Shown: one piece after another, positions 1-9,346 of the stretch | How the letters are laid out: each line of letters opens with the position of its first letter | Numbering within the stretch: the first letter of the stretch is position 1 | NCBI GenBank assembly: GCA_029747015.1 | Contig: JAKOGI010002451.1 | Coordinates: 44,756 to 108,755 of the forward strand | Origin: Carnegiea gigantea | Taxonomy: Eukaryota > Streptophyta > Magnoliopsida > Caryophyllales > Cactaceae | Direction: 5' to 3' | Length of the DNA stretch: 64,000 nucleotides | Made by a program: the position numbers and the translations under genes | The notes under the pieces: generated by a model | Databases searched by the model: none | The model's input: the letters and a program-made list of their open reading frames with translations, nothing else | Told to the model about the DNA's origin: nothing

Positions 1-770
1 AGGCTGATGGGGACCATCCAACCAAACCTCCCAAAACCATTACCAATGATCCATCCCCTACTAGGGAGTCCAAGGAGGCTAAAGAAGTTCATGCCTTAGT
101 CAAAAATCACATGCACAAAGAAGAAAGTGAACTGCCCAGTTCATACCGTTTTTGGCCCGGTCTTGTTTCTCTGTTGGAGCAAAATGTAGAAGGGGAAATT
201 TCCTGCACGCACCACCTCCTTGAAGGTTAAGATCTTAGCTTTCCAACAAGACCTTTTACAAAGCATTTGGAGTTCATTTGGTTAGCCAACCAAGCCAAAA
301 ACCGAAGACAGTGCACTGCAGGGTGCAATCCAGCACAGTCCGAAATAAGGGTCCGATTGGTTGACCTACTCAACTCCAACTTTTGTCAAACTTTAGGGTA
401 TGCAAAGGCATCTAAATATTTATCAAATCATGGCCCTAAAGGTGAGCTAAGGGACCAGCTTGTACTTCTTTTATCCAGCCAAAGAAGGAAGGAAATTCCT
501 TCTAGCCGGGTAAAGAGGGGAATGGGCTGCCACCTTGTTTTTGGAGTGCACTCTTGTACTTATGGCAGGTTCAAGGCCTTAAGCTACTGCACTAAGGTTA
601 TTAGATTCTTGACACCTCAATTTTGACATTAATTAAGCTAGTGAGGTGTCAAGGTTAGGCTAGATCACTTGTTTATTCAATTTGTACTTATAATCTAGCC
701 TAGGATTAGTCATTTAGTCACTTTTCAGCTTGTTTGCAGTCCCTTGGCTGAGTGAAGGGAGGTGTTGGGC

Positions 771-778
771 TATAAATA
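771..778 (+). promoter_or_regulatory. TATA box of element A LTR
   Basis: TATAAATA, about 316 bases before the LTR end. Transcription would start near 800, so the hairpins at 850-934 would lie in the RNA leader. Confidence 0.65.
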
Positions 779-849
779 CCCCCTCTCTTCCTTTTGTAAG
801 GGTCTTTTGCCAACTTGAATACAAACTTGAGCTTTGTCTCTCTCAAATT

Positions 850-934
850 CCTAGTTCTATATCTTAAGTGTGGCAACTTAAGTGATGTCTAGGTCTCTTT
901 ATCTCAATTAGGTGGTGATTCTGTATCCTAATTG
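850..934 (+). other. R-U5 double hairpin of element A LTR
   Basis: Hairpin I: CCTAG (850-854) and CTAGG (889-893) enclose CTTAAGT (863-869), loop GTGGCA, ACTTAAG (876-882). Hairpin II: CAATTAGG (905-912), loop TGGTGATTCTGTAT (913-926), CCTAATTG (927-934), a perfect 8-bp stem. The same loop with different but complementary stems occurs in the other LTR families. The conserved pair GTGGCTCC / GGATTATCTC follows at 967-988. The RNA structure is inferred from pairing and covariation. Confidence 0.65.
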
Positions 935-1089
935 ATCTAAGGAGATTGCCCAAGTGTCCAACAAGAGTGGCTCCCCTTGGATTATCTCTTGAAGGCACTT
1001 GTTCTATCAACTTGCTCTTCTTCTCATCCTCACACCCCTACTTTTCCTCCATTCACCTCCTTGGCAAGTGCAAGGTGAGATACATCAAT

Positions 1090-1101
1090 TGGTATCAGAG
1101 C
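1090..1101 (+). promoter_or_regulatory. Primer-binding site, element A
   Basis: TGGTATCAGAGC, complementary to the 3' end of initiator Met tRNA, two bases after the LTR end. Confidence 0.9.
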
Positions 1102-1227
1102 CTTGGCTACCCTCCTGAGCTTGCTTCCACCCACAAACGCATCCCCAAACACTTAGCCACAAACACCCTTAAACACATCTCCCTTCCTCTCCTTCGCACG
1201 TTCCTGCCGTGCCCCGGACAGAATTTC

Positions 1228-1336
1228 AGCAGGGGTACCCCGTGCCGTTTGGCACGACCGTGCCTCCTGCCCACTACACCCATTCGATTCCAGCAACCTA
1301 ACACGGCCAGACCGTGCCCTATAGCACGATCGTGCC
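1228..1336 (+). other. GC hairpin array in leader of element A
   Basis: Two copies about 72 bp apart. The first is degenerate in its first half and keeps GCACGACCGTGCC (1252-1264). The second runs from about 1300 to 1336 and ends GCACGATCGTGCC. It lies between the primer-binding site and gag. Confidence 0.75.
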
Positions 1337-2674
1337 CCTTGCTAACCGAACCAAAACACCACATGATGGAGACCCCTCCATGCCCTTTGATTTAAAAAAT
1401 CAAATCAAGCTAGGTAATTTCATTTTGGTGATTAAAGGGTGAATAATTCATGCTTGTTTTGTTTAAGGACCTAAAACAGCAGGTCAGGTTTGTTTTTAGC
1501 AGCAAACCCGGTTTTGAGAGGTTAATTACGTCAAACCCTTTAAGGTTTAAGTCCAATATTTTGCATTGGGATTAAAGTTCAAGAAGTCAGCTTTGCAACA
1601 AAAAAAGATTCATCCCATTTGGACTTCATTTGCCCTCTCAAATTAGCTAATAAACCCAAGATATACAAACTGTCCAGCAGGGTCAGAATGTATCCGGTTT
1701 TGTTCTTTTCGTTTCTTAAGTTATATTTTAGTATAAGTCTTGTATTTTTACATATTTTGAGTCCCCCAGATGTTATCTATGTGGTCCAAGTGATAAAAGC
1801 AAGTTAGGTCAAGTGGAAGATGAAGAACCAGGTCAATCTTCCAAACCGTGCAGACTGAGACTTAGTTCAGACCAGCCCAGCCATTTTGATATTTTCATCA
1901 GGCAAAGGAACTCCAAATTGAGTAATTCCACTTGGAGCTGTTAGAAGACTTCTCAAGCTTTCCATCCATGTGTGGCAACGCAAGTTATGACCACGTTTGC
2001 CCTGGAATACATGGCCTGCAAATCGACCCTGTAAGCTGCCAGCACATTACAGTTTACAGCAGGAAGCAGCTTTCCTTCTCCAAAGGGTTTCCTTCTCTTC
2101 AGCTGAGTGGCACACCTTCCAAGGCTTGGCACACGTCCAAGGCAACCTAGGGAAGACAACAACCAATGAGGGAAGGGCTGCAAGAAGGCTTGTCTCTTGA
2201 ATCTCATTGGAAGACAAAGAAGGTGCTCCCTTGATTCTCATTGGCTAGCCGTAAAGGGGATGGCCACTTTTTCGGCTTGCACATGGCTACTTGCTGCCTT
2301 TTGAAGCTGATTATGTTTAAGGCCAAATTAATCAAGTTGTATTAGTCATTTGTCTTGCTTTCCTAGTTAGATTAATACACTTGGTTTAGCATTAAGGAAG
2401 ATTAACAAAACTGGTTAGCATAACCGGGTGTAATTAGGCCTAATACCTTTCCTACCTAGGAAGGAAAGCTAGAGGTACTTGTGTAAGAGCTTACTTAGCT
2501 TGGTTATTTTGCTGCCTATTTAGAGGACACACGGCCAAGGCAAAAACCAGTGAGATTTGAGTTAAAACCCTCTTTGAGAGCTTTGTGCTTTCATGCCATA
2601 GTGCAAACAAATTCCAACTTGCTTATCCTTAATCTAGTCAATTAAGGTGGTGATCAAGTAGGTTTTAATCTCGA

Positions 2675-2760
2675 ATTAAGTGGTGTTTCTGTATCTTAAT
2701 CCAAGGTTAAAGACTCTAAACTTGAGTTTGGTGGTGTTTCTGTATCCATTCTTCAAGTTT
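2675..2760 (+). other. R-U5 hairpins in solo LTR S
   Basis: First: ATTAAG (2675-2680), loop TGGTGTTTCTGTAT, CTTAAT (2695-2700). Second: AAACTTGA (2718-2725) pairs with TCAAGTTT (2753-2760) around the same loop. In the related LTR at 33842 the second hairpin uses a different set of pairs (GTTTGG with CCAAAC), so pairing is kept while sequence differs. Confidence 0.6.
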
Positions 2761-3013
2761 AGCTCTATCTCATTTGATGTTTATACTCAAGGATTCAAAG
2801 AGAGTTAAAGTGAGTTTGCTAGCTTTAATTTGGAGTTAGTGAATCTTAACTTTGCTTCTCTCCCACCTTTTCTCATTTACAAGCCACTCACATATCCATC
2901 CCCATGCTTAATCAAGGCTTAGACTACCTCTAATAGTCTAGCTTCCATCACAAACCTCAAACCATACTCAACCGTGCAAAAGTAAGAAACATGGTGTCAC
3001 AAACCAGAAAAGT

Positions 3014-3050
3014 GGCACGGCCTACCCGTGCCTAAAGGCACGACCGTGCC
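3014..3050 (+). other. GC hairpin module inside solo LTR S
   Basis: GGCACGG (3014-3020), 5-base loop, CCGTGCC (3026-3032), then GCACGACCGTGCC (3038-3050). Here the module is inside the LTR, near its 3' end, rather than after the primer-binding site. Confidence 0.8.
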
Positions 3051-3360
3051 ACACCTATTCGTGTGGGTTTCACTTGGTTGCTTCATAATCTTGGTAGCTT
3101 GTAACTTGGTTCCATTCATCCCTTGTGATATACATCAAATTACATCAAACTCCCTTTTGATTTTCACTTAGAATCCCTTGATTCTAAGTTCTATTCCTCC
3201 CTCACATATTTGTTGCCTCACAACCAACATATTATGTGCCACTTTCCTTAGTTTTCTCATGATTGTATTCTCCCTTGGTTTGTAAGCTTTCACTCTTAAT
3301 TTGAGTTCTAGCCTGGACCATCGGCAGGTTCATCACCACATCTCCCACCCTATTACCATC

Positions 3361-4485
3361 ATGTCTTCAAGCCTCACACCGGAACAAGTGGCAGAGGTCA
3401 CCCTTAAGGAGAAGGCTGAGTTGGAGGCTACGGTCAAGTATCTCCAAACTCAACTAGGCCAACTCCTAGAAGAAAAGAAGAGAAGTTTGAGGGACTCTAG
3501 AAGCACCACGGAACAAGGGCCTCAGATTAATCCCGAGGAAGAAGGAAGCTATCCTCATGAATCATCTAGTGAGGAAGACGAGGGAGGAACACCGTCTCGA
3601 CCTAGTGGAGGCGGCAACCTTGACATCAAGGTCAACATACCTGAGTATGAAGGCCACCTAGACCCGGATGAGTTCCTAGATTAGCTTCGAACGGTTGAAA
3701 GGGTGTTCGACTACAAAGACATCCTAGATGAGAAAAAGGTAAAACTTGTAGCCCTTAAGCTTCGCAAATATGCTTCAATTTGGTGGGCTAACTTAGTGGC
3801 CAAAAGGGCAAGGAAGGGGAAAGGAAAAATCTGAACTTAGGCACAAATGAGAGACAAACTAAAGGCCAAATTCCTACCCACCCACTACCTTCATGACAAC
3901 TACCTCAAACTCCATAACCTCAAACAAGGCACCAAGAGTGTGGAAGAGTATACTAGGGAGTTCGAACAACTCCTCTTGAAATGTGACTTAAGGGAAGATG
4001 AGAGTGAAACCCTTGTAAGGTATTTGAGTGGATTGGACGATCAAATTGCCCATGTTATGGAGCTACATCCGTACTCTTCTCTTGATGAGCTTAGTTCCCT
4101 AGCATACAAAGTTGAACAACATCGCAAGGCTAAAGGAAAGGGGATTATGTCCAAACCTCCTCCCCCTACTCAGTCTTATCCCTTTCAAAGACCCCCAAAC
4201 ACAAATCCTAGACCCCAAGCTCCACCACCCCCACAGCCAAACCCCTCAAACGCCCAAAACACACCTCAAAGAAACCCCCCCAAACCGGAATATAGAAGGA
4301 GGTGTTTTTGGTGTCAAGGGTTAGGGCACATTGCCTCCGAGTGCCCAAACAAAAGAGTTATCACCTTGGCCGAATTTCAACCTTCCTTTGAGGAGCTTAA
4401 TGGGGAGAATGAAGAAGAGGAAGAACAAGGACCGAATGAGTCCCTAGAAGAAGTGGAAGAAGGTCCGGATGAAGGAGAACTTTTG
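3361..4485 (+). pseudogene. Element A gag (broken, truncated)
   Basis: The start at 3361 gives MSSSLTPEQVAE, matching the gag start of element O. In order: a coiled-coil-like N-terminus, an acidic stretch, a capsid-like region ([33 protein letters not shown]) and a CCHC zinc knuckle ([14 protein letters not shown], about 4303-4344). Three in-frame stops at 3682, 3832 and 3838 break it. It ends at the acidic PDEGELL before protease because element B inserted there. Gag would coat element RNA in cytoplasmic particles; this copy cannot give a full protein. Confidence 0.88.
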
Positions 4486-5595
4486 TGATGGAGACCATCA
4501 TGAGAAGCCCAAGGACCATCAAGTTCAGCCCAAGGAGGACTCACTTAAGCTTCAAGAAGTCAAGGAAGTTGCCAAACTTTGCCGGAAATTGGCATTCATA
4601 CCCGAAGAGGTAGTGCCGCCTTCATCCAGAAATTTCCCGCTTTTTGTGTGCACTTTTGGCCTACCTAAAGTGGTCCCACAACTTGAGGCTCCACATGGTT
4701 TCGAAGTTTAAGATTTCAGCTTTCAAATAAGCCCAAGTTTGTTTAATTTGGACGTTATTTGATTGGGCAAAATATCACTCAAAGATACGTTATGCTGATC
4801 CAGTCCAGTCTGAGATAGGTGCATTGTTTGGGCCATAACTTTCAAACCGCTTATCCAAATTGAGCAAATGATCCCATTCTGGAAAATAGACTTCCAGGGC
4901 TTTCTAACAAGCCCAAGAACGCATGATTTGGCCGAGTATTCTGGAAGTTATGCTCTGTTGAAGTTGAGGCAGTTGCAAAGATTAATGCTGGGAATATGAA
5001 GAGTCTTCGGTTACATATACTTGTGTGGCTGATATTGTGCACGTTTTAGATGCTTCTAGATTGATGTAATCAGCTGCAAAAATCCTAGAATATTCCTTGT
5101 AACCTCCCCAACCCCTTTTATGATGAGTCTTTTCATTTTTCTTAGACTTTTCATTAGCTAGTTTTAATTGTTAGGAGTTATTTGAGTCCTTTGATTGTCT
5201 TTTGCTGAGTCTATAAAAGGGGAGGGGTGTGTGAAGCTAATCATTCAGAATTGTAAGAAATTTCCAAAGCAATACAAGTACTTTGAGTGTGTTTCTCAAA
5301 AGTGCAACTAAATTCCTAGTTCTATATTTTGAATTGTGCCAAATTCAAGTGGTGTTCTAGGTTCTCTTCCTTTTCCAATTGGAGTGATTCCTTGGTTAAG
5401 ACAAGAGAATTAGCCCAAGGTCAAGTCATTAAGTGGCTCCGTGAAGGATTATCTCAATTACAAGATCTTGTTCTATTCCTTTTTCTTGTGTAGTGAAATT
5501 CTTCATCCATCTCATCCATCTTTCATTTCTCTTCCCAATTTGGCTTATTTGAGTTGGAGTTTGATTTGGTTCACTTGCCACCCACATATACATCA
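4486..5595 (+). repeat. 5' LTR of element B
   Basis: 1110 bp, TGATGGAGACC to CATATACATCA. The first 225 bases encode the tail KEVAKLCRKLAFIPEEVVPP..., in frame from the start of the LTR and ending at a TAA at 4708-4710. TATA box at 5212-5219; hairpin I at 5315-5361; GTGGCTCC at 5433 and GGATTATCTC at 5446. Confidence 0.88.
5212..5219 (+). promoter_or_regulatory. TATA box of element B LTR
   Basis: TATAAAAG within a G-rich context, about 380 bases before the LTR end. The same box is in the matching LTRs of C, D, E and F. Confidence 0.7.
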
Positions 5596-5597
5596 AT

Positions 5598-5609
5598 TGG
5601 TATCAGAGC
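5598..5609 (+). promoter_or_regulatory. Primer-binding site, element B
   Basis: TGGTATCAGAGC two bases after the LTR. Confidence 0.9.
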
Positions 5610-5719
5610 CAAGGTTTTTAAGTGACCCACATCACACCCACATACATCCCAAAAAGCCAAACATACAAAAAAAAAAGAGGCACAAACCGGCAAACCCAGT
5701 TTCGAAGACCAGAGAAGCA

Positions 5720-5899
5720 GCACGGTGCCCCCGTGCCATACCACACGACCGTGCCATATTCATTTTCCAGAAATCTGCAAGCCGAGACGCAGCACGGTGC
5801 CCGCGTGCCACCAAGCACGACCGTGCCACGGTAATTTTCTACATTTCTTCAAGTCGAAGCATAGCACGGCCTGCCCGTGCCCCCTTGCACGACCGTGCC
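5720..5899 (+). other. GC hairpin array in leader of element B, three units
   Basis: Units start at 5720, 5792 and 5864, an exact 72-bp period. Each has GCACGG, a 5-base loop, CCGTGCC, a short spacer and CACGACCGTGCC. The sequence between cores is much less alike. The array sits between an A-rich tract (near 5668) and the gag start at 5941. The frame through it is open and in phase with gag. Confidence 0.85.
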
Positions 5900-5940
5900 A
5901 CTTTCCCTGCTGCCTATTCTTCCTTCAAAGCACCTCCAAC

Positions 5941-8193
5941 ATGTCTACAAAGTCCACAAGAAGCGACCAAGCACGTGTGGAAGAGTTAGAAGCGCAAGTC
6001 ACTTATCTTCGAACTCAACTTGGGCAACTTTTGGAGGAAAAACGAAGGGGGGTTCATAGCCCCACTCCCTCTCGTCCTCATGAACCGGTGGTCGAATTGG
6101 AAGAAGAAGTCTTTCAATCACGAGCCAATTCTAGTGACGAAGAAGCCCCAAGGAGACGAAGGCAAGGAGGCAATATTGGTGGTGTCCGAATTGACATCCC
6201 CGAATTTGAAGGCCAACTTGACCCGGACTTATTTCTCGATTGGTTGCACACCATTGAGAGAATCTTTGAATATGAGGACATCCCGGAGGACAAGAAGGTA
6301 AAACTCGTAGCCCTTAAACTCCGCAAATATGCTTCAATCTGGTGGGCTAACCTTGGAGCGAAAAGAGCAAGGAATGGAAAGAGAAAAATCAGAACTTGGG
6401 CCAAAATGAAAGAAAAACTCAAGGCCAAGTTTCTTCCCTCTCACTATGTGCAAGACAATTATCTCAAGCTCAATCGACTCAAGCAAGGATCCAAGAGTGT
6501 GGAAGAATACACTCGGGAGTTTGAACAACTCCTACTCAAATGCGACTTGAAAGAAGATGACTCTCAAACCTTGGTAAGATACTTAACCGGACTTGATGAG
6601 TCTATTGCTCATATTGTTGAGTTGCAACCATATTCATCCCCTGATGACTTGAGTTCTCTAGCCTACAAGGTAGAGCAACAAAAGAAATCAAAGGGAAAGA
6701 GTGTCCTTTCCAAGTCTCTCTCTCGTCCTTACCCCACACAAAAGCCTCCGTACTCCCCTCCTCGTCCACAAAATTCCCCACCATCACAACCCAAAAACAC
6801 CACTCCAACCCCTCCAAAACCCTCCACACAAGAACCCAAATCAAAGGACAAGGTTCGTTGCTTTCGATGCCAAGGTATGGGACACTATGCATCTGAGTGT
6901 CCAAACAGGAGGATCGTTTCCCTAGCGGAGTACCAAGAAGCATGTGATGAACATGCCCATGACGAAGAAGAAGAAGAGCACCATGAAGAAGGAAGTTTGA
7001 AAGAAGTTGAAGAAGGCCCCGATGAAGGAGAATTGCTAGTTATCCGCCGGGCCTTGAGTGGAATTGCCACTCAAAAGGACATTGAGCAAAGAGAAGCCAT
7101 TTTTCACACCAGGTGTACCGTAGGAGACAAGGTTTGTTCCCTTATCATTGATGGAGGTAGTTGTGCTAACGTTGCCTCAAAGACTATGGTGGACAAACTC
7201 AAGCTGCAAGTCTCTCCTCGTCCAAATCCCTACACCATACAATGGTTGAATCAAGGCAAAGGTTTGCAAATTACTCACCGTTGTCTTGTTTCCCTTTCAA
7301 TTGGGAAAAACTATAAAGATGAGATTTGGTGTGATATAGTCCCCATGGATGCTTGCCATATATTATTGGGTAGACCATTGCTTTTTGATAGAAGTGTCAT
7401 CCATGATGGCCGGATGAACACTTACTCTTTTCTCAAGGACCGTAAGAAAATCACTCTTACCCCTCTCAAAAGTCCTTCCCCCCTCTAAGCCAAAAGACAA
7501 TCCTCATTTGGAAGTCTTCTTTACTACTCTTCTCAAATCTGAGCACCATGAGTATGAGTCTTTTAAAGACTTGATACTTTTACAAGAAGAGTCTAAGCCA
7601 CATCTCCCTCACATCCACTACTCACCCCTCTCCTACAAGCCTATCACCATGTTTTTCCACAAGAAATTCCACATGGCCTTCCCCCTCCAAGATCTATCCA
7701 ACACAAGATAGACCTCGTTCCCGGATCCGTACTTCCAAACAAGCCGGCATACCGGATGTCTCCAAGCGAAACACAAGAAATCCAGAGACAAGTGGATGAT
7801 CTCTTGTCCAAGGGTTTAATTCGGGAAAGTCTAAGCCCATGTGCCGTGCCCGCCCTCCTTGTTCCTAAGAAGGATGGTAGCATGCGTATGTGTGTTGATA
7901 GCCGGGCAATAAACAAGATCACTATCAAGTACCGGTATCCTATTCCCCGATTGGAAGATCTATTGGATGAATTACACGGAGCTGCTATCTTTTCTAAGAT
8001 TGATCTTAGAAGTGGCTATTACCAGATTCGCATTTTTGAATGTGATGAATGGAAAACCGCCTTTAAGACTAAAGGAGGTTTATATGAGTGGCTTGTAATG
8101 CCATTCGGATTTACTAATGCCCCGAGCACTTTTATGAGACTCATGAACCAAGTTCTCAAGCCCCTCATTGGAACTTGTGTTGTTGTTTACTTT
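5941..8193 (+). pseudogene. Element B Gag-protease and start of RT
   Basis: The start at 5941 (MSTKSTRSDQ) is the first that matches relatives; an upstream ATG at 5725 would add a Cys/His-rich piece read from the hairpin array. Gag: coiled coil, Arg-rich linker, capsid-like region, CCHC knuckle near 6860. Protease: LIIDGGSCAN near 7141. The frame ends at 7488; a frameshift follows, another lies near 7690, and RT resumes ([36 protein letters not shown]). It stops at 8193 just before the catalytic aspartates, where element C is inserted. Acts in reverse transcription of element RNA; dead copy. Confidence 0.85.
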
Positions 8194-9346
8194 TGATGTA
8201 GATGTGGGTGGGCAAGTGAACCAAATCAAACTCCAACTCAAATAAGCCAAATTGGAAAGAGAAATGAAAGATGGATGAGATGGATGAAGAACTTCACTAC
8301 ACAAGAAAAGGGATAGAACAAGATCTTGTAATTGAGATAATCCTTCACGGAGCCACTCAATGACTTGACCTTGGGCTAATTCTCTTGTCTTAACCAAGGA
8401 ATCACTCCAATTGGAAAAGATAGAGAACCTAGAACACCACTTGAAATTAGCCAAATTCAAGATATAGAACTAGGAATTTTTGAGACACAAATGAGAATCA
8501 CTCTCAAAGGTGCTTGTATTACTTTGGAAATCTCTTACAATGCTGAATGATTAGCTTCACATGCCCCTCCCCTTTTATAGACTCAGCAAAAGACAATCAA
8601 AAGACTCAAATAACTCCTAACAATTAAAACTAGCTAATGAAAAGTCTAAGAAAAATGAAAAGACACATCATAAAAGGGGGTGGGGGAGGTTACAAGGAAT
8701 ATTCTAGGATTTTTGCAGCTGATTACATCAATCTAGAAGCATCTAAAACGTGCACAATATCAGCCACACAAATATATGTAACCTAAGACTCTTCATATTC
8801 CCAGCATTAATCCTTGCAACTGCCTCAACTTCAACAGAGCATAACTTCCAGAATACTCGGCCAAATCACGCGTTCTTGGGCTTGTTAGAAAGCCCTGGAA
8901 GTCTATTTCCAGAATGGGCTCATTTGCTCAATTTGGATAAGTGGTTTGAAAGTTATGGCCCAAACAATGCACCTATCTCAGACTGGACTGGATCAGCATA
9001 ATGTATCTTTGAGTGATATTTTGCCCAATCAAATGATGCCCAAATTAAACAAACTTGGGCTTATTTGAAAGATGAAATCTTAAGCTTCAAAAGCACATGG
9101 GCCCTCAAGTTGTGGGTCCACTTGAGCTTGTCCAAAATGGTCACAAAAATCGGGTTCCGCAGGGATGAATTCGGCACCAAATTTCTAGCAAAGCTTAACC
9201 TCTTTTTGACCTCTCCATAGTGTCGCGAGTCTTTGAACTCACCTAAGAAGACCAAATAGGCACATTTCCATGCTTGATCTTCTTTGACCCTTTTCTTCTT
9301 TGAAATTGGACTTGAATAAAAATGATGCATATGGAAATATGCATCA
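8194..9346 (-). repeat. 3' LTR of element C
   Basis: 1153 bp. On the minus strand it begins TGATGCATAT, a 4-base spacer and ATATGCATCA: a 10-bp inverted repeat at the LTR start. The first ~290 bases encode the EFKDSRHYGEV tail (9330-9061). Confidence 0.88.

Larger units (their letters stand above)
5..1087 (+). repeat. LTR of element A (5' LTR)
   Basis: It starts TGATGGGGACC at or near position 5 and ends GATACATCA two bases before the primer-binding site. The 5-bp terminal inverted repeat TGATG/CATCA is shared by every LTR family in the window. The first 230 bases are open in one frame and encode a tail with the KEVHALV pattern, ending at a TAA at 228-230; this matches the tail encoded in the LTRs of K and O. 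A TATA box is at 771-778 and R-U5 hairpins at 850-934. Confidence 0.8.
1364..3335 (+). repeat. Solo LTR S, long LTR family of element L
   Basis: A 1972-bp LTR starting TGATGGAGACCCC and ending CATCA, flanked by a perfect target duplication CCACA (1359-1363 and 3336-3340). There is no internal region, so this is a solo LTR left by recombination between the two LTRs of one copy. It interrupts the leader of element A between the hairpins and the gag start. Related to the LTRs at 33842, 49833 and 52233. Small open frames inside it are chance frames. Confidence 0.92.
5..4485 (+). mobile_element. Element A: Ty3/gypsy LTR retrotransposon, left part
   Basis: An LTR (5-1087) is followed by a primer-binding site, a leader with GC hairpins, and a gag that is cut off at 4485 where element B's LTR begins. 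A solo LTR (S, 1364-3335) has landed in the leader. The rest of A (protease, polymerase, 3' LTR) is not found on the far side of B, so the right part was lost by rearrangement. The gag start resembles that of element O, which suggests A came from the same autonomous family that gave rise to O. Confidence 0.85.

Noticed and set aside
1090..1101. TGGTATCAGAGC as part of a tRNA gene
   Set aside because: Only the 12-base primer-site complement is present, always next to an LTR; no cloverleaf around it.
946..1395. 149-codon frame over the leader of element A
   Set aside because: It starts in the LTR, runs through the hairpins and ends in the solo LTR; it has the composition of read-through and no match to gag.
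3301..3360. Upstream start of element A gag at 3301
   Set aside because: That part is the end of solo LTR S; the matching gag start in relatives corresponds to 3361.
5632..5829. Minus frames with ARGHRAAS repeats over the hairpin arrays
   Set aside because: Read of the GC hairpin units in reverse; repeats come from the RNA motif.
5720..5899. CRISPR-like pattern: ~36-base repeats with ~36-base spacers
   Set aside because: Only two or three units, spacers partly alike, inside LTR-element leaders of a plant, no cas genes. The 72-bp period is a tandem repeat with a conserved hairpin core.
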